The notes under the pieces are model-generated. The model was not told where the DNA came from, did not search any database, and was given only the letters and a program-made list of their open reading frames with translations. The position numbers and the translations under genes were made by a program. Of a stretch of 64,000 bases of DNA, positions 24,997 through 32,629 are shown piece by piece. Origin of the DNA: an uncultured Clostridia bacterium. Its GTDB lineage: Bacteria > Bacillota > Clostridia > TANB77 > CAG-465. Position 1 is the first letter of the stretch. Every line of letters begins with the position of its first letter. The DNA is taken from assembly GCA_944383015.1 (NCBI GenBank), contig CALWOC010000001.1, positions 62,001 through 126,000 of the forward strand, written 5' to 3'.

Positions 24997-25299
24997 TTAT
25001 CTTAATCTTTTTACTAAACTCATCATCTCTTGAACTATATCATCATTTCCTGCTCTTAATTCTCTTGTAATACAATTCTTAATGTGATTTTCTAAAATAT
25101 TATTTTCAAGACTTTCTAATGCCTTATTTACAGCAAGTAATTGAGTTAAAATATCGTCACAATATCTATCATCATCTATCATCTGTTTTATTCCTTTAAT
25201 TTGTCCCTCAATAATATTTAATCTTCTTTTAATATTTTTCTTTTCCTCATCTGTTCTATACGTATGTTTTATACAATTATTACATTTATCTTTTTTCAT
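24997..25299 (-). CDS. csoR: Copper-sensing repressor CsoR
   Basis: A 100-residue all-helical repressor of the CsoR/RcnR family. The copper ligands Cys-His-Cys are all present: Cys in DDRYCDD, then His and Cys in ENHIKNC. Cu+ binding releases the operator, which fills the spacer of its own promoter. First gene of csoR-copZ-copA and of the genes that follow. Confidence 0.93.
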   Translation of the reverse strand: MKKDKCNNCIKHTYRTDEEKKNIKRRLNIIEGQIKGIKQMIDDDRYCDDILTQLLAVNKALESLENNILENHIKNCITRELRAGNDDIVQEMMSLVKRLR

Positions 25300-25316
25300 A
25301 CCTCACCACCAACAAA

Positions 25317-25345
25317 ATTATATACCCCTTGGGGGTATTTGTCAA
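25317..25345 (-). promoter_or_regulatory. csoR-cop promoter with CsoR operator
   Basis: TTGACA (25340-25345), 17-base spacer, TATAAT (25317-25322) on the minus strand. The spacer is the palindrome ATACCCC-TTG-GGGGTAT (25322-25338), matching known CsoR sites. The G tract is conspicuous in this AT-rich DNA. Confidence 0.9.
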
Positions 25346-25352
25346 TATCAAA

Positions 25353-25405
25353 AAGAGTGAATAATTAAAGTGAACCCCATTTAGTTCATAATATTATTCA
25401 CTCTT
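25353..25405 (-). terminator. Long two-part hairpin terminator
   Basis: Outer arms 25353-25365 and 25393-25405 are perfect 13-base complements; an inner stem TGAAC (25371-25375)/GTTCA (25384-25388) closes the loop. On the minus strand a T run follows. It ends the XRE gene and separates it from csoR. Confidence 0.65.
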
Positions 25406-25410
25406 AATAA

Positions 25411-26958
25411 TTATATGTTTCTATATTCATCTATTGTATTTTCTAAAGATTCTATTCTACTATCTTTTTCATATATTGTATTTTCAAGTTCTGTTATTTT
25501 TTCTTCATTATCATATATAGTATTTTCTAATTCATCTATTTCATCTTCCAAATTTGATATTCTTAACTCATAATCTCTATACCTTCTTGCTTCTTCACTA
25601 CTATTTTTCTCGATTTTTTCAATATTTTGTTTTGATGCATGTACATATATTTTAGTATCATAATAATTAACTATTTGTTTATTATTTATGTCGTCTATAT
25701 TTTGACGAATTAGCTCAAAACTTGAAGAATCATTTTGATAATTATATATATTAATTTCATTATCTATTTTCCTAATTTTAGGAATAAAATATTCTGAATG
25801 CTTAACTTCAATTAATATATTATCTCTTTCCTCTTCTACAAACTCAACATCTTGATACGTATCAATACTAATATCATCTTCCATGTTAAACTCTACAGTC
25901 GTAACTTTAGCCATAGATTCATCGATTGTATCAATATAATTAAAATCTTTTACTCCTACAAGTATAAGTCCAATTCCAAAGCCAACACCCACAATAGCTG
26001 AAAGAAAACATATTCCTATTCTAGTTTTAGATGTTTTTCTATTAACTATAAAATTATATACTAATTCTATAATTATTACGTTTGCAAGAATTGCTGCTAA
26101 AATTCCAATTAAGGCTCCAACAAATATTACACCAGTCTTTACAAATATAAAGCTACATACTAAAGATATTATTAAACATACAAGCGAGAATACAAACATT
26201 AAAGCGCAAAAACCAACAAAAGCTTTTATTCCAATCATAATAAGCTTAACAATTGCAGTCAAAAATTTAGATTCGCTATGCTTAGGATCTCTTATTATTA
26301 TCTTTTCTCTTTTATTATCTAAGATTAATTTTGCACTTTGATTATTATCATCTTGTTTTTGTATATCATCAGTTACTTCATTTTTAGTTTCTATTTCTTT
26401 TTCTACAATAATATCATAATAATCTAAATATCTTACTTTAAATATATGAAGTAAAACAACAATTCCTAAAACTAAACTAAATACTAAATAAATTGAAGAT
26501 ACAATATTTCTAAGTATATTATATACACTAGAATTAATCCAACCAAATAAATTAGTAAATATAGAGCCACCTATTGCTCCAATAATACTTACTATTATTG
26601 CAATAACAATTACAATCATAATTTGTTCTATGATACATTTTACTTTTTGTTTAAACTTCATACTTGCAAACATATCTGTTGTCTTTGTAATATAATTAAA
26701 AAAGTCTTTTACAAATTTATCCAAATTTTTCTTTGATTGTGTTTCTTCTCTTACTTCTTTTACATTTTCATTAAGTAATTCATCTATATTATAATTAAAT
26801 AACTTACAAATGTTTAGCACTTTATCCATCTCTGGATAACTTTGTCCTGATTCCCATTTTGAAACCGCCTGTCTAGATACTCCTAATTTTTCTGCAAGTT
26901 GTTCTTGAGATAAATTATTCTCTTTTCTAATTCTTTTTAAATTATCTGGTAATTTCAT
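25411..26958 (-). CDS. Membrane-bound XRE-type regulator with coiled-coil tail
   Basis: A 515-residue protein in three parts. Residues 1-60 are a Cro/C1-type helix-turn-helix (EQLAEKLGVSRQAVSKWESG). Residues about 100-345 hold six or so membrane segments with a charged loop. After that comes a beta-rich region resembling adhesin-like DUF4097 domains, and at the end a heptad coiled coil with a 14-residue repeat (ELENTIYDNEEKIT, ELENTIYEKDSRIE, SLENTIDEYRN). DNA binding joined to a membrane sensor suggests direct signalling from envelope to gene; the signal and targets are unknown. Two direct repeats upstream are candidate binding sites. Monocistronic. Confidence 0.8.
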   Translation of the reverse strand: MKLPDNLKRIRKENNLSQEQLAEKLGVSRQAVSKWESGQSYPEMDKVLNICKLFNYNIDELLNENVKEVREETQSKKNLDKFVKDFFNYITKTTDMFASMKFKQKVKCIIEQIMIVIVIAIIVSIIGAIGGSIFTNLFGWINSSVYNILRNIVSSIYLVFSLVLGIVVLLHIFKVRYLDYYDIIVEKEIETKNEVTDDIQKQDDNNQSAKLILDNKREKIIIRDPKHSESKFLTAIVKLIMIGIKAFVGFCALMFVFSLVCLIISLVCSFIFVKTGVIFVGALIGILAAILANVIIIELVYNFIVNRKTSKTRIGICFLSAIVGVGFGIGLILVGVKDFNYIDTIDESMAKVTTVEFNMEDDISIDTYQDVEFVEEERDNILIEVKHSEYFIPKIRKIDNEINIYNYQNDSSSFELIRQNIDDINNKQIVNYYDTKIYVHASKQNIEKIEKNSSEEARRYRDYELRISNLEDEIDELENTIYDNEEKITELENTIYEKDSRIESLENTIDEYRNI

Positions 26959-26985
26959 ACATAAATTCCTCCTTTTTACAATGAA

Positions 26986-27051
26986 ATTATACCAATTCTA
27001 TCGGTTGCATTCTACCAATTTTTAGTTGTATTTTGTAAATTATCGGTTGCA
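26986..27051 (-). promoter_or_regulatory. Promoter region with two direct repeats ahead of the XRE gene
   Basis: A TATAAT (26986-26991, minus strand) without a good -35. Two exact copies of TATCGGTTGCA (26999-27009 and 27041-27051) are 42 bases apart, about four helical turns; the nearer one covers the place of the -35 box. This is the pattern of an autoregulatory site, inferred. Confidence 0.55.
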
Positions 27052-27086
27052 ATTATAGATTATACCATGGTTTTGCAATGAAAAAA

Positions 27087-27110
27087 AGGTTAGTATATAA
27101 TTTCTAACCT
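27087..27110 (-). terminator. Terminator of the Nudix operon
   Basis: AGGTTAG (27087-27093) pairs with CTAACCT (27104-27110), followed on the minus strand by seven T. Confidence 0.65.
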
Positions 27111-27112
27111 CT

Positions 27113-27526
27113 TTACTTAAAAATTTCCTTTTTATGAAGTTCAACTTGTTTCATCATATGACCAATATTTCCCTCGCCTGCAAATTTTTCTAAATCAAAA
27201 AAATTTTCATCTTTATTTAACCAATATAATTTATTTACTTCTTCTACTACTTTTACATCTTTGTTTAATTTTCCAGCATAGAGTTCAAGTTCCATATCCA
27301 ATATTTTATATTCAAAATTCATAACATTAACAAGTCTAATATCATCTTTTGTAATTGCAGTTTCTTCTTCTAATTCTCTATATGCTGCACATAGTTCATC
27401 TTCACTTTCCTCTACTTTTCCTCCAACTAAATTAAACATTCCTTTATATGGTTCTTTTTCTCGCTTACACATCAATACATTTTTTTCTTGTTTATCATAA
27501 ACTATTATTACATTAAGTTTTTTCAT
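27113..27526 (-). CDS. Nudix hydrolase (MutT/8-oxo-dGTPase type)
   Basis: A 137-residue Nudix protein. GGKVEESEDELCAAYRELEE starts the 23-residue Nudix box (G-x5-E-x7-RELEEE) near residue 35. It hydrolyses a nucleoside diphosphate derivative; the substrate is unknown though MutT-like sanitation is common for this length. Last of a group with the GNAT and ABC-F genes (9- and 14-base gaps). Confidence 0.88.
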   Translation of the reverse strand: MKKLNVIIVYDKQEKNVLMCKREKEPYKGMFNLVGGKVEESEDELCAAYRELEEETAITKDDIRLVNVMNFEYKILDMELELYAGKLNKDVKVVEEVNKLYWLNKDENFFDLEKFAGEGNIGHMMKQVELHKKEIFK

Positions 27527-27534
27527 AGCATCTC

Positions 27535-28170
27535 CTATCTAAAAATTGAATTACTTAAAATATAAAATTCTTCTTGTGTAGGTGTATGAATTTTCTCCAT
27601 TTTCTCTAAAGAATCATCATATCTAAGTGCTTCTTCTTCATCAATATTCATAACAGGACTATCAAAATATGTCCATTTTCTTCCATCTAAAGCATCTTGT
27701 TCTAATTCTTTTACCATCATTGCTGCTGGATATGTATTATCCTTAATACATATATTATATTTTTTACAACTTTTAAAGCCACTACTTACATAGTTACTTG
27801 GACTTCCAAATATTACAATCGTGTCATATCCAAGTTGAATAGCTTTTTTAAATGAATGTTCAAGTAACATTTTTCCATATCCTCTTCTTTGATATTCTGG
27901 TAAAATACTTATTGGTCCAAACGTTAAAATATCTTTTTGATTATTATTCTCATCTACTAATTTTGCTTTTGTATACATTATATTTCCAATAATTTTATCA
28001 TCAACTTCTATTACAAAATCTAATTCTTTTATAAAATCCTCATGTTCTCTCATTATGTGTACTAAATAATGCTCAACACAACCAGGAATATACATATTAT
28101 AAAAAGCTTTTCTTGTAATTTCTTCTACAATCTCATAATCTTTAGGTGTTTCATTTCTTATATTAATCAT
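27535..28170 (-). CDS. GNAT acetyltransferase
   Basis: A 211-residue acetyltransferase with the acetyl-CoA site SILPEYQRRGYGKMLLEHSF near residue 92, followed by GYDTIVIFGSPSNYVSSGF. The C-terminal 60 residues carry an additional region with TYFDSPVMNIDEEEA. Similar proteins are annotated as N-acetyltransferases without a known substrate. Placed between an ABC-F antibiotic-resistance-type gene and a Nudix gene. Confidence 0.85.
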   Translation of the reverse strand: MINIRNETPKDYEIVEEITRKAFYNMYIPGCVEHYLVHIMREHEDFIKELDFVIEVDDKIIGNIMYTKAKLVDENNNQKDILTFGPISILPEYQRRGYGKMLLEHSFKKAIQLGYDTIVIFGSPSNYVSSGFKSCKKYNICIKDNTYPAAMMVKELEQDALDGRKWTYFDSPVMNIDEEEALRYDDSLEKMEKIHTPTQEEFYILSNSIFR

Positions 28171-28183
28171 TTTATTTTCCTCC

Positions 28184-29668
28184 TTATTTTTCTAAATGTA
28201 TAATTTTTGTTGCAATGTTTTCAACAAAAGTCTCATCATGTTCTACAAAAATAAGTGTAGGACAATATTTAAGTATTGCTTCTTCTATTTGTTCTCTTGT
28301 TAATATATCTATATAATTTAATGGCTCATCCCACACATAAAGATTTGCTTGTTCTGATATACTCCTTGCAATTAATATTTTCTTTTTTTGACCTTCACTC
28401 ATATTATTCATATCTTTTTCTAACTCTATATTTGATATTCCCATTTTAGATAACATTGCTCTAAAAATGCCTTCATCAACATGAGTTTCCTTAGCATATT
28501 CTTTAACTGTTCCCTTTAAATTTTCTGTACTTTGAGAAACATATGATATTTTTAATTCATTTATGGTTTTAAATAAGCCATTATATTCTATTCTCTCACC
28601 TAAGATTAATTTTAAAATGCTAGATTTTCCAATTCCATTTTTTCCAGTTATTGCAAGTCTATCTCCATTATTTACTTCAAAAGATATCTTGTTAAAAATA
28701 GCTTTATCGTTATATTTTATCTGGAAATTATCTGCTAAAACTACTGGATTTTTTCTAGATTCCAAAGGAATAATTTTAAGTGAATCATTTCTATCTATAT
28801 TATTAAGTAATAAAGATTTTTCATCTATTGCTTTTTCGATTCTTTTTTCTAAAACTTTAGATCTTTTCATCATTTTTGCAGACTGATGACCAACATATCC
28901 TCTATCAATACTTGCTTCTGAATCAATAGTCTTATATTTAGACTTTTCTACCTTATCAGACCAAATTGAAGTACTTCTTGCTGCATTTTCAAGTCTTGTT
29001 ATATCCTTTTTTAACTTTTCATTTTGTGTTATTTCAAAACTATCTTGTCTATCTTTATTATTCTTCCAACTAGAAAAATTTCCTTTTTGAATATCAATAT
29101 TTGTATTATTTATACAAATTATATGATCAACTACTTTATCTAAAAATTTTCTATCATGTGATACTAAAATAAATCCAGATTTATTTTTTAAATAATTAGC
29201 TAAGTTATTTCTTGTCTCATTATCTAAATGATTAGTAGGTTCATCAATAAGTAAAAAATTACTACCTTTTAAAAAAAGACTAATTAAAAGTATTTTTACT
29301 TGCTCTCCACCACTTAAAACATTAAAATTTCTATATAATATACTACTATCTGCATTTACTAAATTTATTTCTTTTATTATTTCCCAATCTTCTACACTAG
29401 GAGCAATTTCATTTACAATTTCAATTGCCATTCTATTTTTATTTTCCACCTCAAAGGGAAAATAATCAAACAATACATTTTTAGAAATACTACCTTTATA
29501 CTCATATTTACCAAGAAGAAGCTTTAAAAAAGTCGTTTTTCCTTTTCCATTTCTTCCGATAAGTCCAATTTTCCAATTTGTATCTATATTAAAAGAAACA
29601 TTTTCAAATACATTTTCTAAACTTCCTTCATATCCAAAAGTCAAATTACTTATATTTATTAAAGACAT
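28184..29668 (-). CDS. ABC-F ribosome-protection ATPase (Lsa/CplR-like)
   Basis: A 494-residue soluble protein with two ABC cassettes and no membrane part. First Walker A IGRNGKGKTT near residue 37 and LIDEPTNHLD; second ITGKNGIGKSS near residue 340 and WDEPLNYID. The WDEPLNYID ending and the total length near 495 are features of the Lsa/Vga/CplR branch of ABC-F, whose members displace lincosamides, pleuromutilins and streptogramin A from the ribosome. The charged linker between cassettes (about residues 195-275) is the antibiotic-resistance domain in that branch. Resistance is inferred. It has a promoter with a short leader, so no attenuator is seen. Confidence 0.85.
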   Translation of the reverse strand: MSLINISNLTFGYEGSLENVFENVSFNIDTNWKIGLIGRNGKGKTTFLKLLLGKYEYKGSISKNVLFDYFPFEVENKNRMAIEIVNEIAPSVEDWEIIKEINLVNADSSILYRNFNVLSGGEQVKILLISLFLKGSNFLLIDEPTNHLDNETRNNLANYLKNKSGFILVSHDRKFLDKVVDHIICINNTNIDIQKGNFSSWKNNKDRQDSFEITQNEKLKKDITRLENAARSTSIWSDKVEKSKYKTIDSEASIDRGYVGHQSAKMMKRSKVLEKRIEKAIDEKSLLLNNIDRNDSLKIIPLESRKNPVVLADNFQIKYNDKAIFNKISFEVNNGDRLAITGKNGIGKSSILKLILGERIEYNGLFKTINELKISYVSQSTENLKGTVKEYAKETHVDEGIFRAMLSKMGISNIELEKDMNNMSEGQKKKILIARSISEQANLYVWDEPLNYIDILTREQIEEAILKYCPTLIFVEHDETFVENIATKIIHLEK

Positions 29669-29692
29669 TTTTCCTCCTTATTAATTACTCGT

Positions 29693-29721
29693 ATAATAAC
29701 ATAAAAGTAAGTAATTATCAA
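29693..29721 (-). promoter_or_regulatory. Promoter of the ABC-F gene
   Basis: TTGATA (29716-29721), 17-base spacer, TATTAT (29693-29698) on the minus strand, giving a leader of under 25 bases before the ATG. Confidence 0.55.
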
Positions 29722-29737
29722 CTAATTACTTACTTTT
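29703..29737. terminator. Perfect 15-base hairpin overlapping the ABC-F promoter
   Basis: Arms 29703-29717 and 29723-29737 are perfect complements with a 5-base loop. It probably ends the PPC-domain gene, and because it overlaps the -35 box of the next promoter it might also influence that start. Confidence 0.6.
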
Positions 29738-29765
29738 CATATAATCTATAAATAATTTTAATCTA

Positions 29766-30185
29766 TTAAAACTTAAATAAATTTAGTCCTATATCTTCAT
29801 CAAACTTTCTATCTACTACTCCATCTATTATATTTATTATCATCTCACAAGTAGCACTAACAACTGCTTTATTTAAATGTCCACCAAATACTTCTCCTTT
29901 ATCATTACCAGCACTCATGTGAATATGAGTATAAAATTCTCCATTCATAGTGTTGATTGTCCCTGTAAGAGAGACTATTTCAAAATCTCCTTTAAATTCA
30001 TTAGAGTAATATTTTTTCTCTTCTGGTTTAAAAACTCCAACTTTAAATTCATTAGTTGCACCAAGTGCATTAACATTTGCAAGCTTTATATTTTCTTTTA
30101 AAGCAACTTCCTTTATTTTATCTAGTATTTCTTCACCTCTATCAATTCTACAAACAATTGTATTATTAAATCTTCTGTATTCCAT
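29766..30185 (-). CDS. PPC-domain (DUF296) protein
   Basis: A 139-residue protein with the PPC/DUF296 fold. The family metal-binding pattern is present: LANVNALGATNEFKVG near residue 35 and the GEFYTHIHMSAGNDKG segment (two His) near residue 82, then GHLNKAVVSATCE. The fold occurs in plant AT-hook proteins and free-standing in bacteria; the bacterial function is not established. AGGAGG before the ATG; cotranscribed with the kinase-like gene (14 bases). Confidence 0.85.
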   Translation of the reverse strand: MEYRRFNNTIVCRIDRGEEILDKIKEVALKENIKLANVNALGATNEFKVGVFKPEEKKYYSNEFKGDFEIVSLTGTINTMNGEFYTHIHMSAGNDKGEVFGGHLNKAVVSATCEMIINIIDGVVDRKFDEDIGLNLFKF

Positions 30186-30199
30186 TATATCCTCCTAAA

Positions 30200-30715
30200 C
30201 TATATTTTAAAATCCACATCATATTTTTCATTTATTAATATATACTCATTATTATATTTTTTACACATTTTTAAATTATTTTCATTTTCTTCTTTTAACT
30301 TTTTCATGCTAATATCTGCTTTATATAATCGCTTTTCTATTCTATTTTCAAACTTTACTATATCATTATAATGTTCATCTATGTATTTATTAGTCATAAT
30401 TAAGCAAACATATTTAATTTTGTCTAAATATTCTCCCTTAAAATCTTCTTTATAATTAAAAGGAATATAGCATCCTTCAACTATTAAATTTTGATCATTC
30501 TCTATATTAGTCTTAATTATTTCTCTTACAATAGGCCACAAATATTCTATTAATTTTTCATCACTATCTTCTGGTGTTAAATATGTATTTTTACTTCTAA
30601 TAAGTCCCATTTTCAAATGATCTATAGATAAATATGGATAATTATACTTTTCTAATAATCTCTGTGCAAGTAGTGTCTTTCCAGTATGTGATGATCCACT
30701 AATTAAAATTATCAT
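30200..30715 (-). CDS. P-loop kinase-like protein
   Basis: A 171-residue P-loop protein with Walker A SGSSHTGKTLLAQRL at residue 6 onward and the segment YLSIDHLKMGLI after it. It resembles 2-phosphoglycerate-kinase-like or zeta-toxin-like small ATPases that phosphorylate small molecules. Neither substrate nor pathway can be read. It lies between the RlmD gene and the PPC gene. Confidence 0.75.
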   Translation of the reverse strand: MIILISGSSHTGKTLLAQRLLEKYNYPYLSIDHLKMGLIRSKNTYLTPEDSDEKLIEYLWPIVREIIKTNIENDQNLIVEGCYIPFNYKEDFKGEYLDKIKYVCLIMTNKYIDEHYNDIVKFENRIEKRLYKADISMKKLKEENENNLKMCKKYNNEYILINEKYDVDFKI

Positions 30716-30733
30716 ATTATGTTCCTTTCCTTT

Positions 30734-32089
30734 CTATTTAAGATTAAGTACAGTAACACATTCTATATGCTCACTATTTGGAAATAAATCTACAGGGGTG
30801 ATAACATTAGTCTCATAATACTGACTAAGTAATTTTAAATCTCTTGCAAAAGTTGCTGGATTACAGCTAACATACCCAATTTTTTTAGGTCTAAATTTAA
30901 TTATATACTCAATACTTTCTAAGTCTAATCCTTTTCGTGGTGGATCTACAACTATTATATCTGGTTTAATATTTCTTTTTTCAAACTCAACAATTTTATC
31001 TTCTACACTTCCCGCAATATATTCAGCATTACTAACATGATTTAATGTTAAATTCATATTTGCCATCTTAACTGCCTGTTTTTCAATTTCTATTCCATAT
31101 ACTTGTTTTACACTATCACTTAAGAATATTCCTATTGATCCTACTCCACTATATAAATCAAAAAGAATTTCATTTCCCTTTAATTTTAACTTTTCTTTTA
31201 AAATGTTATATAGTACTTCTGCTTGTATTGTATTTACTTGAAAAAAAGATTTTGAGCTAATATAATACCTATATTTTCCAATATAATCTGTAATATATCC
31301 ATTCCCATAAATTATTTTTTCATCTTTTCCAAGTATCTCATTTGTCTTTGATGAATTTAAATTTAAAACTATAGTTTTTATTAAATCATTTTCTTTTAAG
31401 ATATTTACAATTTCTTCCATTCTTACATCTTCAAAAATATCTTTATTATTTATAACTATCACAACCATAATTTCAGATGTATGATATCCTCTTCTAATTA
31501 ATATATGTCTTATATCTCCATTTCCAGTTTGTTCATCATAACCACTAAAACCTTTTAAAAGAAGTAGCTTAAATATTTCTTTAGATAGCTTATCTATCTC
31601 TTCATTTTGAATAAGACATTCTTCATTTTCAACAACCACATGACTTCTTTTGGCATAAAACCCTATCTTACTCTTGCCATCCACAGTCTTTCTTACAGGA
31701 TATTGTGCTTTATTCCTATAATTTAAAGGTATTCCCATACCAACAACATTATCTAAAGATTTATACTCTACCTTTTGTTTGTCTAATGTATTTTTTACTA
31801 TGTCTTTTTTTATCTCTAACTGCCTTTTATAACTTATATGTTGTCCTGAACATCCTCCACATCTTTTATATACACTACAAAAAGGCTCTTGTCTATCTTC
31901 ACTTCTTTTTATTATATTTTCTATTTTTCCAATACAATATGAAGAATTTTCTTTTATTATTTTAGCTAATACCCTCTCTCCTTTTATTGCACCTGGCACA
32001 AAAATAACTTTATTATCCTCTTTTGCAATACCTTCTAAGTTTATACCGTTATCTATGATTTCTAATTCAATTTCATCATTCTTTTTCAA
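30734..32089 (-). CDS. 23S rRNA (uracil-C5)-methyltransferase, RlmD/RlmCD type
   Basis: A 451-residue methyltransferase: N-terminal TRAM domain (residues 1-60), iron-sulfur motif CSVYKRCGGCSGQH near residue 71, SAM-binding DLYSGVGSIGIF near residue 308, and catalytic VSCNPATFARDL near residue 405. It makes 5-methyluridine in 23S rRNA; RlmD, RlmC and TrmA are hard to separate by motifs alone. The start is TTG at 32089 with AAGGTGG seven bases before it. Confidence 0.88.
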   Translation of the reverse strand: MKKNDEIELEIIDNGINLEGIAKEDNKVIFVPGAIKGERVLAKIIKENSSYCIGKIENIIKRSEDRQEPFCSVYKRCGGCSGQHISYKRQLEIKKDIVKNTLDKQKVEYKSLDNVVGMGIPLNYRNKAQYPVRKTVDGKSKIGFYAKRSHVVVENEECLIQNEEIDKLSKEIFKLLLLKGFSGYDEQTGNGDIRHILIRRGYHTSEIMVVIVINNKDIFEDVRMEEIVNILKENDLIKTIVLNLNSSKTNEILGKDEKIIYGNGYITDYIGKYRYYISSKSFFQVNTIQAEVLYNILKEKLKLKGNEILFDLYSGVGSIGIFLSDSVKQVYGIEIEKQAVKMANMNLTLNHVSNAEYIAGSVEDKIVEFEKRNIKPDIIVVDPPRKGLDLESIEYIIKFRPKKIGYVSCNPATFARDLKLLSQYYETNVITPVDLFPNSEHIECVTVLNLK

Positions 32090-32118
32090 ACTTATTCCAC
32101 CTTTTTTAATCCGTTTTG

Positions 32119-32148
32119 ATTATATCATAACGTAACATAATTATTCAA
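32119..32148 (-). promoter_or_regulatory. Promoter of the RlmD-type gene
   Basis: TTGAAT (32143-32148), 18-base spacer, TATAAT (32119-32124) on the minus strand. Confidence 0.6.
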
Positions 32149-32223
32149 GAACTAATTGTATCTTTTATATTTTTGTATTTTTATTTTGTAACAAAAAAAT
32201 ATATTTAGAATATAGTATATTAA

Positions 32224-32240
32224 GTTGAGTAAAGCTCAAC
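32224..32240 (+). promoter_or_regulatory. Inverted repeat ahead of the Cys-rich gene pair
   Basis: GTTGAG-N5-CTCAAC (32224-32229 and 32235-32240) stands between an AT-rich promoter-like region and the AAAGGAG of the first small gene. It may be an operator or a short leader hairpin. In the remainder of 32090-32259 I see no clear sigma-A promoter on the plus strand. Confidence 0.4.
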
Positions 32241-32259
32241 AAACAAAGGAGTGAAATGT

Positions 32260-32391
32260 ATGTGCATAGATAGTGATAATCTAGTATGGCTAATAGTCCT
32301 AGTACTTATACTTATTATTCTGTATTTTATATGTCAAGAAAAGAATTCATCTACACCATTAAACTTCGATACTTTTTTTCAAAGTAATTAG
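32260..32391 (+). CDS. Small membrane protein, 43 residues
   Basis: ATG at 32260 follows AAAGGAG and encodes 43 residues with one long hydrophobic helix (WLIVLVLILIILYFI), a Cys near each end of it and a polar tail TPLNFDTFFQSN. I recognise no family. It lies 33 bases before the Cys/Gly-rich gene in the same direction, so the two are probably cotranscribed. It is too short for routine gene callers, but the ribosome binding site and the hydrophobic pattern support it. Confidence 0.6.
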   Translation: MCIDSDNLVWLIVLVLILIILYFICQEKNSSTPLNFDTFFQSN

Positions 32392-32424
32392 AAGTTTATA
32401 TATAACAAAGAGAGGTGAATTTAG

Positions 32425-32583
32425 ATGATGGATGAAAGATGCGGATGTAATAACTGTGGAGGTTGCGGATGTAACGGATGCGGTAATTGCGGATTTGGTG
32501 GTAACGGATTATTCGGAGGCGGAAACTGCTGCTGTATTTGGATAATACTTATCATAATCGTTCTTTGTTGCTGTTGTTGCTAA
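32425..32583 (+). CDS. Cys/Gly-rich small membrane protein, 52 residues
   Basis: Starts ATG ATG at 32425 after AGAGAGGTGAA. The first half is a Gly/Cys/Asn repeat (MMDERCGCNNCGGCGC, then NGCGNCGFGGNG), then LFGGGNCCC, a hydrophobic helix IWIILIIIVL and a terminal run of five Cys. In all 14 of 52 residues are Cys. The design recalls small Gly-rich spore or coat proteins (YjcZ-like) and metal-binding Cys-rich peptides of clostridia, but no family is recognised and no maturation enzyme (radical SAM or other) is nearby. A strong terminator follows. Codons are G+C-richer than usual because of Gly and Cys. Confidence 0.7.
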   Translation: MMDERCGCNNCGGCGCNGCGNCGFGGNGLFGGGNCCCIWIILIIIVLCCCCC

Positions 32584-32598
32584 TTGCACATAATACAT

Positions 32599-32627
32599 AA
32601 AAGTGGAAGATGTTCTCTTCCACTTTT
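32599..32627. terminator. Bidirectional terminator after the Cys-rich gene and uvrA
   Basis: AAAAGTGGAAGA (32599-32610) pairs with 32616-32627; T run on the plus strand, A run (T on the minus) on the other side. It serves the small gene pair and the convergent uvrA. Confidence 0.8.
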
Positions 32628-32629
32628 TT

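Noticed and set aside
29686-29740. Attenuator (leader peptide type) for the ABC-F gene
   Set aside because: The promoter -10 lies downstream of most of the hairpin, so the hairpin is not in the ABC-F transcript and the leader is too short for a leader peptide.
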